Source: Mobiluncus curtisii subsp. curtisii ATCC 35241 | GTDB lineage: Bacteria; Actinomycetota; Actinomycetes; Actinomycetales; Actinomycetaceae | DNA: 64,000 nucleotides | Assembly: GCF_000146285.1 (NCBI RefSeq) | Contig: NZ_GL385912.1 | Coordinates: 1,472,336-1,536,335, forward strand | Direction of reading: 5' to 3' | In this document: piece by piece, positions 53,193-62,263 of the stretch | Position numbering within the stretch: the first letter of the stretch is position 1 | Layout: each line of letters opens with the position of its first letter | The notes under the pieces: model-generated | Told to the model about the DNA's origin: nothing | The model's input: the letters and a program-made list of their open reading frames with translations, nothing else | Databases searched by the model: none | Position numbers and translations under genes: made by a program

Positions 53193-54296
53193 ATGGGCAC
53201 CAATGATTGGATTGATAAGGATTATTACGCCGTCCTGGGAGTCTCAAAGGACGTGACGGATAAAGACCTGAAAAAGGCCTATCGCAAGTTAGCGCGTCAG
53301 TATCACCCGGACCAGAATCCCGGCGATAAAGCGGCTGAGGAAAAGTTTAAAGAGATTGGCGAGGCTTACTCGGTTCTCTCCGATTCCGAACAGCGTCAGA
53401 AGTACGATGCCTTGCGAGCGATGGTCTCTGGCGGTCCTCGGTTTCAGGCTGGGGGGTCCCGCCACGGTTCTGCCTCCGATTTTGAGGACGTGTTTTCGGC
53501 AATGTTCTCTGGCGGTTACGGCGCTGGTGGTAGCACTTACGGTGGTGCCGGTCCGGATTTGAGCGACATCCTCAACACTTTTACCCGCTATGCGGATAGT
53601 GCGGATGGAGCTGGTCCGGGTGCATCTTACGCCGGATTTGGACCAGGCTTTTCGGGTCGTTTTCCGGGAGGAGCCCGACCCACGGCTGACCCAGGTTACG
53701 GTGCCGGAGCATCCACCGCGGGGGCGCGCAAGTTCGCGTTCCGTGCCCAAGACGGTGCTGACCTCACGGCTTCCACGAAACTGACCTTTAAACAGGCGTA
53801 TAACGGCGCCACCATTCGGCTCAAGCTGCACGGTGAAGTCATTAGCGTGCGGATTCCTCCGGGGGTTCGGGACGGGCAAAAGATTCGCCTGAAGGGTAAG
53901 GGTAAGCCAGGCATAAACGGTGGCGAACCGGGCAACCTGGTGGTGACCTGCAGTGTTTCTCCGCACCCCTTCCTGCAGTTGGATGGGAAGGATTTGCTGT
54001 TCACTCTGCCCATTACTTTTGCGGAAGCCGTCAACGGGGCACTTATTGAAGTACCGCTGCCGGATGGTTCGACCGTGAAAGTTAATGTACCGAGCGGTAC
54101 ACAATCTGGTGAGGAGATTCGGATTCCCGGATACGGCTTGCACACCAAGAAAGGACGCGGGAACTTGCGCTTAACCGTGCAGGTAGCCGTCCCGCAGAAG
54201 CTCTCGCGGGCTGCCAAGAAAGCCGTTGATGATTTCGCGGCGGCAACCAGCAGCGCTAATCCGCGCGCCGAGTTAGATCGGAAGGTTGCGCTTTAG
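53193..54296 (+). CDS. dnaJ: Co-chaperone DnaJ/CbpA type without zinc fingers
   Basis: 367 residues. The J-domain has [21 protein letters not shown] and the HPD motif in [11 protein letters not shown] long Gly/Ser/Tyr-rich region follows ([12 protein letters not shown]), then two C-terminal beta domains ([52 protein letters not shown]). The CxxCxGxG zinc-finger repeats are absent, so it is a type II/CbpA-like J-protein. It stimulates DnaK's ATPase. Operon member, 33 bases after grpE. Confidence 0.94.
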   Translation: MGTNDWIDKDYYAVLGVSKDVTDKDLKKAYRKLARQYHPDQNPGDKAAEEKFKEIGEAYSVLSDSEQRQKYDALRAMVSGGPRFQAGGSRHGSASDFEDVFSAMFSGGYGAGGSTYGGAGPDLSDILNTFTRYADSADGAGPGASYAGFGPGFSGRFPGGARPTADPGYGAGASTAGARKFAFRAQDGADLTASTKLTFKQAYNGATIRLKLHGEVISVRIPPGVRDGQKIRLKGKGKPGINGGEPGNLVVTCSVSPHPFLQLDGKDLLFTLPITFAEAVNGALIEVPLPDGSTVKVNVPSGTQSGEEIRIPGYGLHTKKGRGNLRLTVQVAVPQKLSRAAKKAVDDFAAATSSANPRAELDRKVAL

Positions 54297-54304
54297 GAGA
54301 TGTC

Positions 54305-54877
54305 ATGAGCCTAATCGATGAGATGAATGCGGCCCTGGCGCTGTTGTGTTCCAACAATCGGCGGCTGGTGGAGACCATTCTGACCAAAGAATTCGGAGGG
54401 GCTCACGGCACTGCCGGGCTCAGCGAGGTCGAAGCCCAACAGGTGTGGGTGAAGCCCCGGTTTCGGGTATCTCAGGCCGCCGAAATGATGAGCATCCACC
54501 CCCAGACCCTGCGTCAATATGATCGGCTGGGTCTGGTGGTGCCGCGACGCACCGGTGGGGGTGGACGGCGCTATTCGCTGCGGGATTTGGCGCGACTACA
54601 CCAGGTTCAGAGTTTGTCCCAGGGAGAGGGCGTGAACTTAGAGGGCATTCGGCGCATCATGGATTTGCAGCGCCGCGTGGATGAACTCGAAGCAGAAAAC
54701 GCGGCGCTCTCCCTGGCGGCAAACCGGCAAAATCGGGTCTTTGCCGCCTCCTCCAGCGGTGAAGTTACGAAACTTAATCGCGGGCAGCGACCCGAAAAGA
54801 CACAATCAATAGGCTTCCCCCTTGGGGCATCTTCTCAGTCGAGCGCCCTGGTGGTGTGGGGTCAAGAAATCCCGTGA
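54305..54877 (+). CDS. hspR: Heat-shock repressor HspR (MerR family)
   Basis: 190 residues. The winged helix-turn-helix FRVSQAAEMMSIHPQTLRQYDRLGLVVP and the RYSLRDLARLHQVQSLSQ part are typical of HspR; a coiled coil follows (IMDLQRRVDELEAENAALS). The first 50 residues form an N-terminal extension. HspR binds HAIR repeats with DnaK as co-repressor, giving feedback control. The gene starts 8 bases after dnaJ, as in Streptomyces and mycobacteria. Confidence 0.95.
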   Translation: MSLIDEMNAALALLCSNNRRLVETILTKEFGGAHGTAGLSEVEAQQVWVKPRFRVSQAAEMMSIHPQTLRQYDRLGLVVPRRTGGGGRRYSLRDLARLHQVQSLSQGEGVNLEGIRRIMDLQRRVDELEAENAALSLAANRQNRVFAASSSGEVTKLNRGQRPEKTQSIGFPLGASSQSSALVVWGQEIP

Positions 54878-55057
54878 GCACTCTAAATCACAGCAACTGA
54901 AACCGGGTAGTTCTGTTTCCCAGGAATTACTGTCTGGTGCTGAATTGTTTCCAAATTACGCAAAGGGTGAAAATCGGTTTTTACCCTTGTGTCGCGGAAT
55001 ACGCCGCCCGCAAATACTGTTTATCTAAGTGCCGAAAAGGCGAAGGGAATGATATCT

Positions 55058-57805
55058 ATGGATCAAAAATTTACGACTAAGTCTCAGGAGGCTCTGGCAA
55101 CGGCACTGCGTACCGCGGGGGCGGCTGGCAATGCCATGCTTGAACCGATACACCTGCTTTCTGCGCTACTGGAAGACCGTGAAGGAATTGCCTTCGAAGT
55201 GCTCAGCAGTGTGGCTGATGCTGACGCTATTGGTCGGGAGGTACGCCGTGAACTGGCGTCTTTACCGGGGGCGACCGGTGAATCTGTGGCGGAACCGCAG
55301 CCTTCCCAAGCTATGCTAAACGTCATTAGTGCAGCTGGTGCGAAAGCGCAAGAGCGGGGGGATGATTATGTCTCTACCGAACACTTACTGTTGGGGTTGG
55401 CTGAAAATGAGGGCAGAGTCGGCAAGATTCTGCGCGATGCGGGAGCTAACGACAAAAAACTGCGCCAAGCTATTAAAAAGATTCGCGGAGACGCCAAAGT
55501 GACCTCCCCGAACCCCGAAGCTACGTTTAAAGCCCTGGAAAAATACGGCGATGACCTGACCCAGCGGGCTATGGATGGCAAACTTGACCCGGTAATTGGG
55601 CGCGACAGCGAAATCCGGCGGGTCATTCAGGTGCTGAGTCGCCGCACCAAGAATAACCCGGTGTTGATTGGGGAGCCCGGCGTGGGCAAGACCGCCGTGG
55701 TAGAAGGTCTAGCCCAACGTATCGTAGCGGGAGACGTGCCCGATTCCCTCAAGCACAAGCATCTCATTGCTCTTGATTTGGCAGCGATGGTAGCGGGGGC
55801 GCAATATCGCGGTCAGTTCGAGGAACGGCTGAAGGCAGTGCTGGAAGAAATCAAGAACGCTGAAGGTGAAGTGGTGACCTTCATTGACGAGCTTCACACC
55901 GTGGTCGGGGCGGGAGCCAGTGGCGGGTCGATGGACGCCTCAAACATGCTGAAGCCCATGCTGGCGCGCGGAGAGCTGCGTCTAGTGGGGGCGACGACTT
56001 TGGACGAGTACCGCGAGCACATTGAAAAGGATCCGGCTTTGGAACGGAGGTTCCAAACTGTATTCGTGGGGGAGCCCAGCGTGGAGGACACCGTCGCCAT
56101 CTTGCGTGGCATAGCTCCGAAATATGAGGCTCATCACAAGGTGACTATTGCGGACGGGGCTTTAGTGGCTGCCGCACAGCTTTCTAACCGTTATATTTCC
56201 GGTCGTCAGCTGCCAGATAAGGCTATCGATTTGATTGACGAAGCGGCGTCTAGGCTGCGGATGGAGCTGGATTCCTCGCCGGAGGAGATTGACTCTCTGC
56301 GCCGAGAAGTGGAGCGGGTCAATATGGAGTTGTCCTATTTGAACGCCTCCGACCCGAACCGGGAGGATCCGGCGACCGAGGGGCGCGTGGCGCAACTGCA
56401 AGCCAGTTTGGATGAAAAGCAGGCGCAGCTAGATCGGCTAAACCTGCGGTGGGAAGCCGAAAAGGCGGGTCATAACCGAGTCGGCGAACTGCGCGTAAAG
56501 CTGGACGAACTGAATACGGCTCTGGAGCAAGCCATGCGCGAGGGGCGTTGGGAAGACGCAGGACGTCTGCAAAATGGCGAAATTCCAGCGATTCAAGCCC
56601 AGATTACGGCAGCGGAAGGCGAGTCCTCGAACCAGTCGAGTGCGGCGGGGCACGCTCCCACCGATTCCGCCATTTCTGGAACAAACAGTACAAAACCTGG
56701 TCATCCGGATGCTGGCGACTCGCAAGACGGTCCCATGATTGCTGAGAAAGTCGATGCTGCCGAGATTGCGGAAGTAGTCGCCTCTTGGACTGGAATCCCG
56801 GTGGGCAAGCTGCTCCGGGGCGAATCTGAAAAGCTGCTGCACATGGAGGAATACCTGGGGCAACGCTTGATTGGGCAAAAGGATGCCGTGCGCGCGGTGT
56901 CGAATGCGGTGCGTCGGGCGCGTGCAGGAGTCTCCGACCCGAATCGTCCGACAGGCTCTTTCCTGTTCCTGGGACCGACTGGGGTAGGCAAGACCGAGCT
57001 GGCGAAGGCTCTGGCTGATTTCCTGTTTGATGATGAAAAGGCTTTGACCCGTATTGATATGAGTGAATATGGTGAGAAGCACTCGGTCGCGCGCCTGATT
57101 GGTGCCCCTCCGGGTTATGTCGGATACGAAGAAGGCGGTCAGCTGACCGAAGCGGTGCGGCGGCGCCCTTATGGGGTGGTGTTGCTCGATGAGGTCGAAA
57201 AGGCGCATCCGGATGTTTACGACATTTTGCTGCAGGTGCTTGATGACGGTCGATTGACTGACGGTCAAGGGCGTACGGTTGATTTCCGCAACGTCATTCT
57301 GGTGCTGACCTCGAACCTGGGGTCTCAGTTCCTGATTGATCGTGAGGCTGATCCGGCAGAGGCGCATCGCCAAGTTTTGGATTTAGTGCGTGCCGCATTC
57401 AAACCGGAGTTCTTAAACCGTTTGGACGAAACCATCATGTTTGAGGCTCTGTCTACCGAGGATTTGGAACAGATTGTCGACATCCAGATTCACCAGTTGA
57501 CCACGCGCTTGGCGGAATCTCAGTTGACCCTCGAAGTCACCGAGTCGGCGCGATCTTGGCTGGCGGTCACGGGCTACGATCCGACTTACGGAGCGCGCCC
57601 GCTACGTCGCTTGATTCAACGCGAGATTGGCGACCAGCTGGCAGAAAAGCTGCTGGCGGGGGACATTACGCCCGGTTCGACCGTGGTCGTGGACATGCCC
57701 AATTTCAGTCCCACAGATTTAATAAAATCTGGAGACTTGAGTGAATTGACAGGACCAATGTCAGACCAATATCGACTGGAGCTAAGGGTAAAAAACGCCC
57801 AATAA
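55058..57805 (+). CDS. clpB: ATP-dependent disaggregase ClpB
   Basis: 915 residues from the ATG at 55058 after GAAGGG; a longer frame from 54989 was rejected. The Clp N domain, NBD1 ([28 protein letters not shown]), a coiled M domain and NBD2 ([29 protein letters not shown]) are present. The protein is longer than the usual ~860-870 residues because of a Ser/Gly/Asn-rich insert of about 40 residues between the M domain and NBD2 (near residues 525-565). It rescues aggregated proteins with DnaK. No HAIR site was seen in its own 180-base upstream region, so it may be read from the dnaK operon. Confidence 0.96.
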   Translation: MDQKFTTKSQEALATALRTAGAAGNAMLEPIHLLSALLEDREGIAFEVLSSVADADAIGREVRRELASLPGATGESVAEPQPSQAMLNVISAAGAKAQERGDDYVSTEHLLLGLAENEGRVGKILRDAGANDKKLRQAIKKIRGDAKVTSPNPEATFKALEKYGDDLTQRAMDGKLDPVIGRDSEIRRVIQVLSRRTKNNPVLIGEPGVGKTAVVEGLAQRIVAGDVPDSLKHKHLIALDLAAMVAGAQYRGQFEERLKAVLEEIKNAEGEVVTFIDELHTVVGAGASGGSMDASNMLKPMLARGELRLVGATTLDEYREHIEKDPALERRFQTVFVGEPSVEDTVAILRGIAPKYEAHHKVTIADGALVAAAQLSNRYISGRQLPDKAIDLIDEAASRLRMELDSSPEEIDSLRREVERVNMELSYLNASDPNREDPATEGRVAQLQASLDEKQAQLDRLNLRWEAEKAGHNRVGELRVKLDELNTALEQAMREGRWEDAGRLQNGEIPAIQAQITAAEGESSNQSSAAGHAPTDSAISGTNSTKPGHPDAGDSQDGPMIAEKVDAAEIAEVVASWTGIPVGKLLRGESEKLLHMEEYLGQRLIGQKDAVRAVSNAVRRARAGVSDPNRPTGSFLFLGPTGVGKTELAKALADFLFDDEKALTRIDMSEYGEKHSVARLIGAPPGYVGYEEGGQLTEAVRRRPYGVVLLDEVEKAHPDVYDILLQVLDDGRLTDGQGRTVDFRNVILVLTSNLGSQFLIDREADPAEAHRQVLDLVRAAFKPEFLNRLDETIMFEALSTEDLEQIVDIQIHQLTTRLAESQLTLEVTESARSWLAVTGYDPTYGARPLRRLIQREIGDQLAEKLLAGDITPGSTVVVDMPNFSPTDLIKSGDLSELTGPMSDQYRLELRVKNAQ

Positions 57806-57823
57806 TCCAGTAAATTGCCTGTT

Positions 57824-57857
57824 CAAGGCGGCGCGGAGACAATTCCGTGCCGCCTTG
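57824..57857 (+). terminator. Terminator after clpB
   Basis: CAAGGCGGCGCGGA (57824-57837) pairs with TCCGTGCCGCCTTG (57844-57857) with one G-T pair; AGTGGTTTTATG follows. It lies 19 bases after the clpB stop. Confidence 0.85.
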
Positions 57858-57900
57858 AGTGGTTTTATGTTCCTGAGAACGCTTCTCAAAACGTGGAAGT

Positions 57901-57914
57901 TTACCGAGTGGTAA
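57901..57914. promoter_or_regulatory. TetR-type operator upstream of the regulator gene
   Basis: TTACC-GAGT-GGTAA is a perfect inverted repeat, about 80 bases before the TetR gene. The 13-base core TACCGANTGGTAA is repeated at 58647-58659 before the next gene. A second palindrome, TGAGAA-CGC-TTCTCA, is at 57874-57888. Confidence 0.7.
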
Positions 57915-57994
57915 GTTATGATTAGGTGTGAGTTTCCTGGCTTTTTGCTGGGAATAGGTTTTTAGGTGTTGGTCTACCAGCGAGAGAGGTCACA

Positions 57995-58642
57995 GTGGCG
58001 CAAAAGCGGGAGCGTGGTCCCTATCAATCGGGGTTAGCGAGGCGGGAAGCAATTCTGGACGCAGCTGTCGATTTACTCGCTGAAGTCGGCTATCACGGTA
58101 TGTCTTTGCGCGACGTAGCTCGTCATGTGGGAATTTCGCATCCGGGGGTTATCTATCACTTTCCCTCCAAAGAGGTGCTCCTAATGAGCGTCGTGCAGCG
58201 CTACGAAAAACAGCTCGGTTTTGACCTGGATAACCTCGAGAAGCTAGATGCGTTGCCGGTATTAGATACCCTGTTAGAGGTCACTTCTCGGCTGAATGAA
58301 AATCCCATGATTATCGAAGTGGAATGCATGATGATGGTTGAAGCCTGCTCGGAAATCCATCCTGCGCACGATCATTACATGCGCCGTTCCGCGCGTTTGC
58401 TCAGCATTTTAAGGCGGGCTTGGTCCCGCCTGCAGCAGGATGGAAAAGTTAGCGCCACGGAAGATCCGCTGCGTTTGGCAGAGATTCAGGCTGCAGTCTT
58501 TAACGGCATCTTGATTCATTGGCTTTATGACCGCGATTTTGATGCTTCTGAGGAACTGGCACGTTATTTCATCTCGGTGTTCTTGCCACAGCACCAAGAG
58601 GGGCTGTTACTGCACTACCGGGAGTCCGGCTGGATTCATTAA
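57995..58642 (+). CDS. TetR-family transcriptional regulator
   Basis: 215 residues from GTG at 57995 after GAGAGGTCA. The N-terminal DNA-binding domain reads REAILDAAVDLLAEVGYHGMSLRDVARHVGISHPGVIYHFPSKEVLL. The helical C-terminal ligand domain is of unknown specificity. The operator-like repeats before this gene and before the serine hydrolase gene suggest that it represses both. A small-molecule inducer would release it. Confidence 0.93.
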   Translation: MAQKRERGPYQSGLARREAILDAAVDLLAEVGYHGMSLRDVARHVGISHPGVIYHFPSKEVLLMSVVQRYEKQLGFDLDNLEKLDALPVLDTLLEVTSRLNENPMIIEVECMMMVEACSEIHPAHDHYMRRSARLLSILRRAWSRLQQDGKVSATEDPLRLAEIQAAVFNGILIHWLYDRDFDASEELARYFISVFLPQHQEGLLLHYRESGWIH

Positions 58643-58646
58643 ACTG

Positions 58647-58659
58647 TACCGATTGGTAA
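58647..58659. promoter_or_regulatory. Second TetR-type operator, before the serine hydrolase gene
   Basis: TACC-GATT-GGTA (58647-58658) followed by A shares the pattern TACCGANTGGTAA with the site at 57902-57914. It sits between the two genes, 7 bases before the hydrolase start, where a repressor would block transcription or a transcript would be held off. Confidence 0.65.
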
Positions 58660-58665
58660 AGACCT

Positions 58666-59616
58666 ATGAGTGTCGCATTCGGTTCCCTCACTCTGGCGCA
58701 CCTGCCGGCGCGCCAGGGCTTTGACTTTCCCTATGCTTTAGCGGTCTTATCGCGTCAGGCTAACGGGGATGTATATGTTTGGACCACTGGATCCACGCCC
58801 GCCGCGGTGGAGCGGTCATTTCCCTGGATGTCAGTCACCAAATTCTTGGTGGCGTTGGCATTTTGGCGGCAATCTCAGCGCGCCCCCGTGTTGTCTCTAA
58901 ACACCCCGGTCGGCTCCCCTGTAGCGCCGGGGGTGAATCTGGTGGACTTACTTTCGCACTGTTCAGGACTGCCTTTTGACGCTCCAGAAACTGCTCCAGA
59001 CCGACCTCGTCTGGGGGTGCAGCTCGGGATTTCTCGTCCCGATGCGCGCGCAATCGCGCCGTTTACTAAGCGAATCTACTCGAACTACAACTTCGAGCTG
59101 GCTGGGGCGATAGCGGAAAAGGTCGTGGGGAAATCGTGGACGGACTGGGTGCGGGAAGCAGTTTTAGAGCCTCTTGGAATGAGCGGTACAATTTTGTCGC
59201 ATTCTCCGGCGTGGGGTGCGGTCGGTCCTGTGACTGACTTGGCTCGTCTGGCAGGGGAGCTGCTTTGCCCCGAAGCGGGAGTGCTGGGATTTACCGAGCA
59301 GGACCTCGATAGATTTTGCGCACCGCAGCATCCGGGATTGCGCGGATTGCTTCCGGGCTATGGGCCGCAAAAGGACAATCTCTGGGCGATGGGCGTGGAA
59401 CTGCACGGCGTGAAGTCGCCCCACTATCTGCCGGCGTCATTTCCTCCGGAGGTCGTCGGGCACTTTGGTCAGTCGGGGTCGTTTATCTGGGTGGACCGCG
59501 CTGCCGGCGTGGCGGGGGCATTCTTGGGAGCACAAAAATTTGGTCCGGTGCATCGGGCACTGTGGTCCGACCTTAACGCTCAGATTCGTGAACTTGCTCT
59601 CTTGGCGCAACATTGA
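58666..59616 (+). CDS. Beta-lactamase-fold serine hydrolase (class C-like/DUF)
   Basis: 316 residues. The catalytic Ser-x-x-Lys is in WMSVTKFL; the Tyr-x-Asn motif is IYSNYNFELAG and the third motif HFGQSG (in place of KTG). LLSHCSGLPF is the conserved loop of the AmpC/esterase family. No signal peptide is seen, so it is likely cytoplasmic, and an esterase or peptidase is more likely than a resistance enzyme. It follows the TetR gene by 23 bases. Confidence 0.88.
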   Translation: MSVAFGSLTLAHLPARQGFDFPYALAVLSRQANGDVYVWTTGSTPAAVERSFPWMSVTKFLVALAFWRQSQRAPVLSLNTPVGSPVAPGVNLVDLLSHCSGLPFDAPETAPDRPRLGVQLGISRPDARAIAPFTKRIYSNYNFELAGAIAEKVVGKSWTDWVREAVLEPLGMSGTILSHSPAWGAVGPVTDLARLAGELLCPEAGVLGFTEQDLDRFCAPQHPGLRGLLPGYGPQKDNLWAMGVELHGVKSPHYLPASFPPEVVGHFGQSGSFIWVDRAAGVAGAFLGAQKFGPVHRALWSDLNAQIRELALLAQH

Positions 59617-59654
59617 AACTCGACGGTACGGACATTTGGTTCTGACTTCTCTGG

Positions 59655-60347
59655 TTAAGAGTTTGTGGGGCGTGGCGGATAAGCTCGCCGCCACGCCCAG
59701 ATACTGATGGCGGCAGCGTGCCCCACGTTCAGCGACCGTGTCGAACCGTACTGTGTAATCTGTACTAATCGTTCCAATGCGTTCTGCATAGCGGGGGTCA
59801 GACCCTGCGATTCTTCGCCGAAAACCATTAGGGTGCGCGAGGGCAGTGTCACGGTTTCCAACGGTTCCGCACCGGGAAAATTATCCATTCCCACTATCGT
59901 GAGTTCCTGTTGGGCAGCATACGACACCAGGTCCTGTACCTCCGGGTGGTGGTGCAGGTGCAGATAACGGTCGGTGACCATGGCGCCGCGGCGGTTAAAG
60001 CGCCGCCTGCCCACGATGTGTACGTGACGCACACCCAGACCGTTCGCGGTACGGATGATGGAGCCGGTATTGAAATCGTGTCCCACATTTTCAATTGCGA
60101 CTTCCAACGTAGGCTCCCCCGGTCCAGATTGTAATAATCGGTCCAGTTCGTCGCGGATGGCTTCTTGCCGCCAATAGCGGTAGCGGTCAGGTACATTGCG
60201 AGTATCACCGTCCCGCAACAATTCCGGGTCATAGTGGGGGTCGGTTGGCATGGGCTGATTCGCCGGCCAAGGTCCCACCCCTACCGCTCCCGCTGCATAA
60301 TCTGCCAGTGCTGGAGGAGCATCTACCGGTTTATTGTTCTCTTCCAC
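59655..60347 (-). CDS. SPOUT-family RNA 2'-O-methyltransferase (TrmH/SpoU)
   Basis: 230 residues. The knotted SPOUT fold is marked by VAIENVGHDFNTGSIIRTANGLGVRHVHIVG, then LMVFGEESQGLTPAM and SLNVGHAAAISIWAWRR, matching motifs 1-3 with the conserved Asn, Glu and Ser. It methylates a ribose in tRNA or rRNA. The N-terminal 65 residues are an extension. It converges with the hydrolase gene and is divergent from pyrE. Confidence 0.93.
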   Translation of the reverse strand: MEENNKPVDAPPALADYAAGAVGVGPWPANQPMPTDPHYDPELLRDGDTRNVPDRYRYWRQEAIRDELDRLLQSGPGEPTLEVAIENVGHDFNTGSIIRTANGLGVRHVHIVGRRRFNRRGAMVTDRYLHLHHHPEVQDLVSYAAQQELTIVGMDNFPGAEPLETVTLPSRTLMVFGEESQGLTPAMQNALERLVQITQYGSTRSLNVGHAAAISIWAWRRAYPPRPTNS

Positions 60348-60370
60348 GCTTTACACTTTATGCTTAAAGC

Positions 60371-60940
60371 GTGAAAAAGAATGATCCACAGCTGATGAAA
60401 CTCGCTGAACTTGTGAAAACCCTCTCCGTTGTCCACGGGAAAGTCACTCTCGCATCGGGGAAAGAATCCGACTTTTATGTCGATATGCGTCGCGCCACCC
60501 TGCATCACGAGGCTGCCCCGTTGATTGGTCATGTCATGCTGGATTTACTGGAAGAAAATGGGTTCCCAGTCTCGGAAATCGACGCCGTCGGCGGGCTGAC
60601 AATGGGGGCTGACCCGGTCGCGACGGCGATGCTGCACGCGGCGGCGGCCCGAGGCTTAAGCTTAGATGCTTTCGTGGTACGTAAGGAAGCAAAAGACCAC
60701 GGCATGAAACGCCAGATTGAAGGCCCGGACGTGGCGGGCAAGCGGGTAGTCGTCCTGGAAGATACCTCGACTACCGGTGGCTCCCCCCTCCAAGCTGCGC
60801 AAGCGCTGAAAGCTGCGGGAGCCGAAATCCTCGCAGTCGCCGTGGTGGTCGACCGTGCCACCGGGGCGAAAGAAAAGATTGAAGCCGCTGGCTACCCCTA
60901 TTTTGCGGCGCTGGGTTTATCTGACCTGGGGCTGTCCTGA
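60371..60940 (+). CDS. pyrE: Orotate phosphoribosyltransferase
   Basis: 189 residues from GTG at 60371. The PRPP-binding loop is VVVLEDTSTTGGSPLQAA, and LASGKESDFYVDMRRATL, VGGLTMGADPVATAML and FVVRKEAKDHGMKRQIEG are the other conserved blocks. It makes OMP from orotate and PRPP in pyrimidine synthesis. It stands apart from other pyr genes here and starts 23 bases from the divergent methyltransferase gene. Confidence 0.96.
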   Translation: MKKNDPQLMKLAELVKTLSVVHGKVTLASGKESDFYVDMRRATLHHEAAPLIGHVMLDLLEENGFPVSEIDAVGGLTMGADPVATAMLHAAAARGLSLDAFVVRKEAKDHGMKRQIEGPDVAGKRVVVLEDTSTTGGSPLQAAQALKAAGAEILAVAVVVDRATGAKEKIEAAGYPYFAALGLSDLGLS

Positions 60941-61128
60941 CAATTTAGAGTCAACTCCACAGACGGCGTTACCGACACCCCTTGTGCCGGGCTCGCAGCG
61001 ACAGCACGGTATCGCCCTTTGGTTAGGTCAGACTGGGAAATCCGCAATAGACGCGAAAAATGTGTGCAAAAGTGCAAGAATAGAACACGTCAACATGACA
61101 ATTCGATGCTACATAAAAGGAGATAATC

Positions 61129-62154
61129 GTGGCCATTGCAACCCCCGAAGTTTATAAGGAAATGCTGAAGCGCGCCAAGGAAAACAAGTTTGCCTACCCG
61201 GCAATCAACGTGACTTCCTCGCAGACTGTGACTGCTGCCCTGCGTGGTTTTGCTGAAGCCGAATCTGACGGCATCATTCAGGTGTCCGTGGGCGGTGCGG
61301 AATACTGGTCTGGCTCGACGATTAAGGATCGCGTGGCAGGTTCGCTGGCAATGGCCGCTTACATCCGTGAAGTTGCTCAGAATTACCCGGTCAACGTGGC
61401 TATCCACACCGACCACTGCACTGAAGACAAGCTCTCGTCTTGGACTGAGGCCCTCATCGACTTGGAAATTGAGGAAGTTAAAGCTGGTCGTCTACCGTTC
61501 TATCAGTCCCACATGTTTGATGGGTCTTCCATTCCTCTGGAAAAGAACCTCGAAGTGGCAAAGCGTCTGCTGCCGAAGGCTGCCGCAGCCAAGACCATCC
61601 TGGAGGTAGAAATCGGCGTCGTTGGTGGCGAAGAAGATGGCGTTGTTGGGGAAATCAACGAAAAGCTCTACACCACCACCGAGGATGGCATTAAGACTGT
61701 TGAGGCGCTGGGCTTGGGTGAAAATGGTCAATACCTGACCGCTTTGACCTTCGGCAACGTCCACGGCGTGTACAAGCCGGGTCACGTCAAGCTGCGTCCT
61801 GAACTCTTGGGCACCATTCAGGAAGAAGTCGGCGCTCACTTTAACGCCGGAAACCGTCCGTTCGACTTGGTGATGCACGGTGGCTCCGGCTCCACGGCTG
61901 AAGAAATCGCCACCGCGGTAGCCAACGGCGTCATTAAGATGAACGTTGACACCGATACCCAGTACGCCTTCACCCGTCCGGTCGCGGATTTCATGCTGAA
62001 GAACTACGAGGGTGTGCTGAAGGTAGACGGTGAAGTCGGCATTAAGAAGCAGTACGACCCGCGTTCTTGGGGCAAGGCTGCAGAAGCCGGAATGGCGGCG
62101 CGCGTCGTCGAGGCTTGCGAACGTCTGGGGTCTGTCGGCACCAAGATGAAGTAA
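61129..62154 (+). CDS. fba: Class II fructose-bisphosphate aldolase
   Basis: 341 residues from GTG at 61129, after AAAGGAGA. Zinc-binding His/Glu residues lie in HTDHCTEDKL, VEIGVVGGEEDG and GNVHGVYKPGH, and the substrate loop HGGSGS and NVDTDTQYAFTRP follow. The actinobacterial class II type is a homodimer of glycolysis/gluconeogenesis. The 188-base region before it holds the promoter; a strong terminator follows. Confidence 0.97.
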   Translation: MAIATPEVYKEMLKRAKENKFAYPAINVTSSQTVTAALRGFAEAESDGIIQVSVGGAEYWSGSTIKDRVAGSLAMAAYIREVAQNYPVNVAIHTDHCTEDKLSSWTEALIDLEIEEVKAGRLPFYQSHMFDGSSIPLEKNLEVAKRLLPKAAAAKTILEVEIGVVGGEEDGVVGEINEKLYTTTEDGIKTVEALGLGENGQYLTALTFGNVHGVYKPGHVKLRPELLGTIQEEVGAHFNAGNRPFDLVMHGGSGSTAEEIATAVANGVIKMNVDTDTQYAFTRPVADFMLKNYEGVLKVDGEVGIKKQYDPRSWGKAAEAGMAARVVEACERLGSVGTKMK

Positions 62155-62169
62155 ATTCACTTCTGTTTC

Positions 62170-62204
62170 CGGAGGGGAGCCTGTCCAGGTTCCCCTCCGT
62201 TTTT
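62170..62204 (+). terminator. Terminator after fba
   Basis: CGGAGGGGA (62170-62178) pairs with TCCCCTCCG (62191-62199), with an inner CCTG/CAGG, followed by TTTTT. A textbook intrinsic terminator 16 bases after the stop. Confidence 0.93.
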
Positions 62205-62263
62205 ATCCAGATGATAATTAGTGACAAAGATATTTATACAATCAATTTTGAGGTAACTTTTCC

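Noticed and set aside
54878-55057. HAIR site before clpB
   Set aside because: No CTTGAGT-N7-ACTCAAG-like repeat could be found in this interval by eye.
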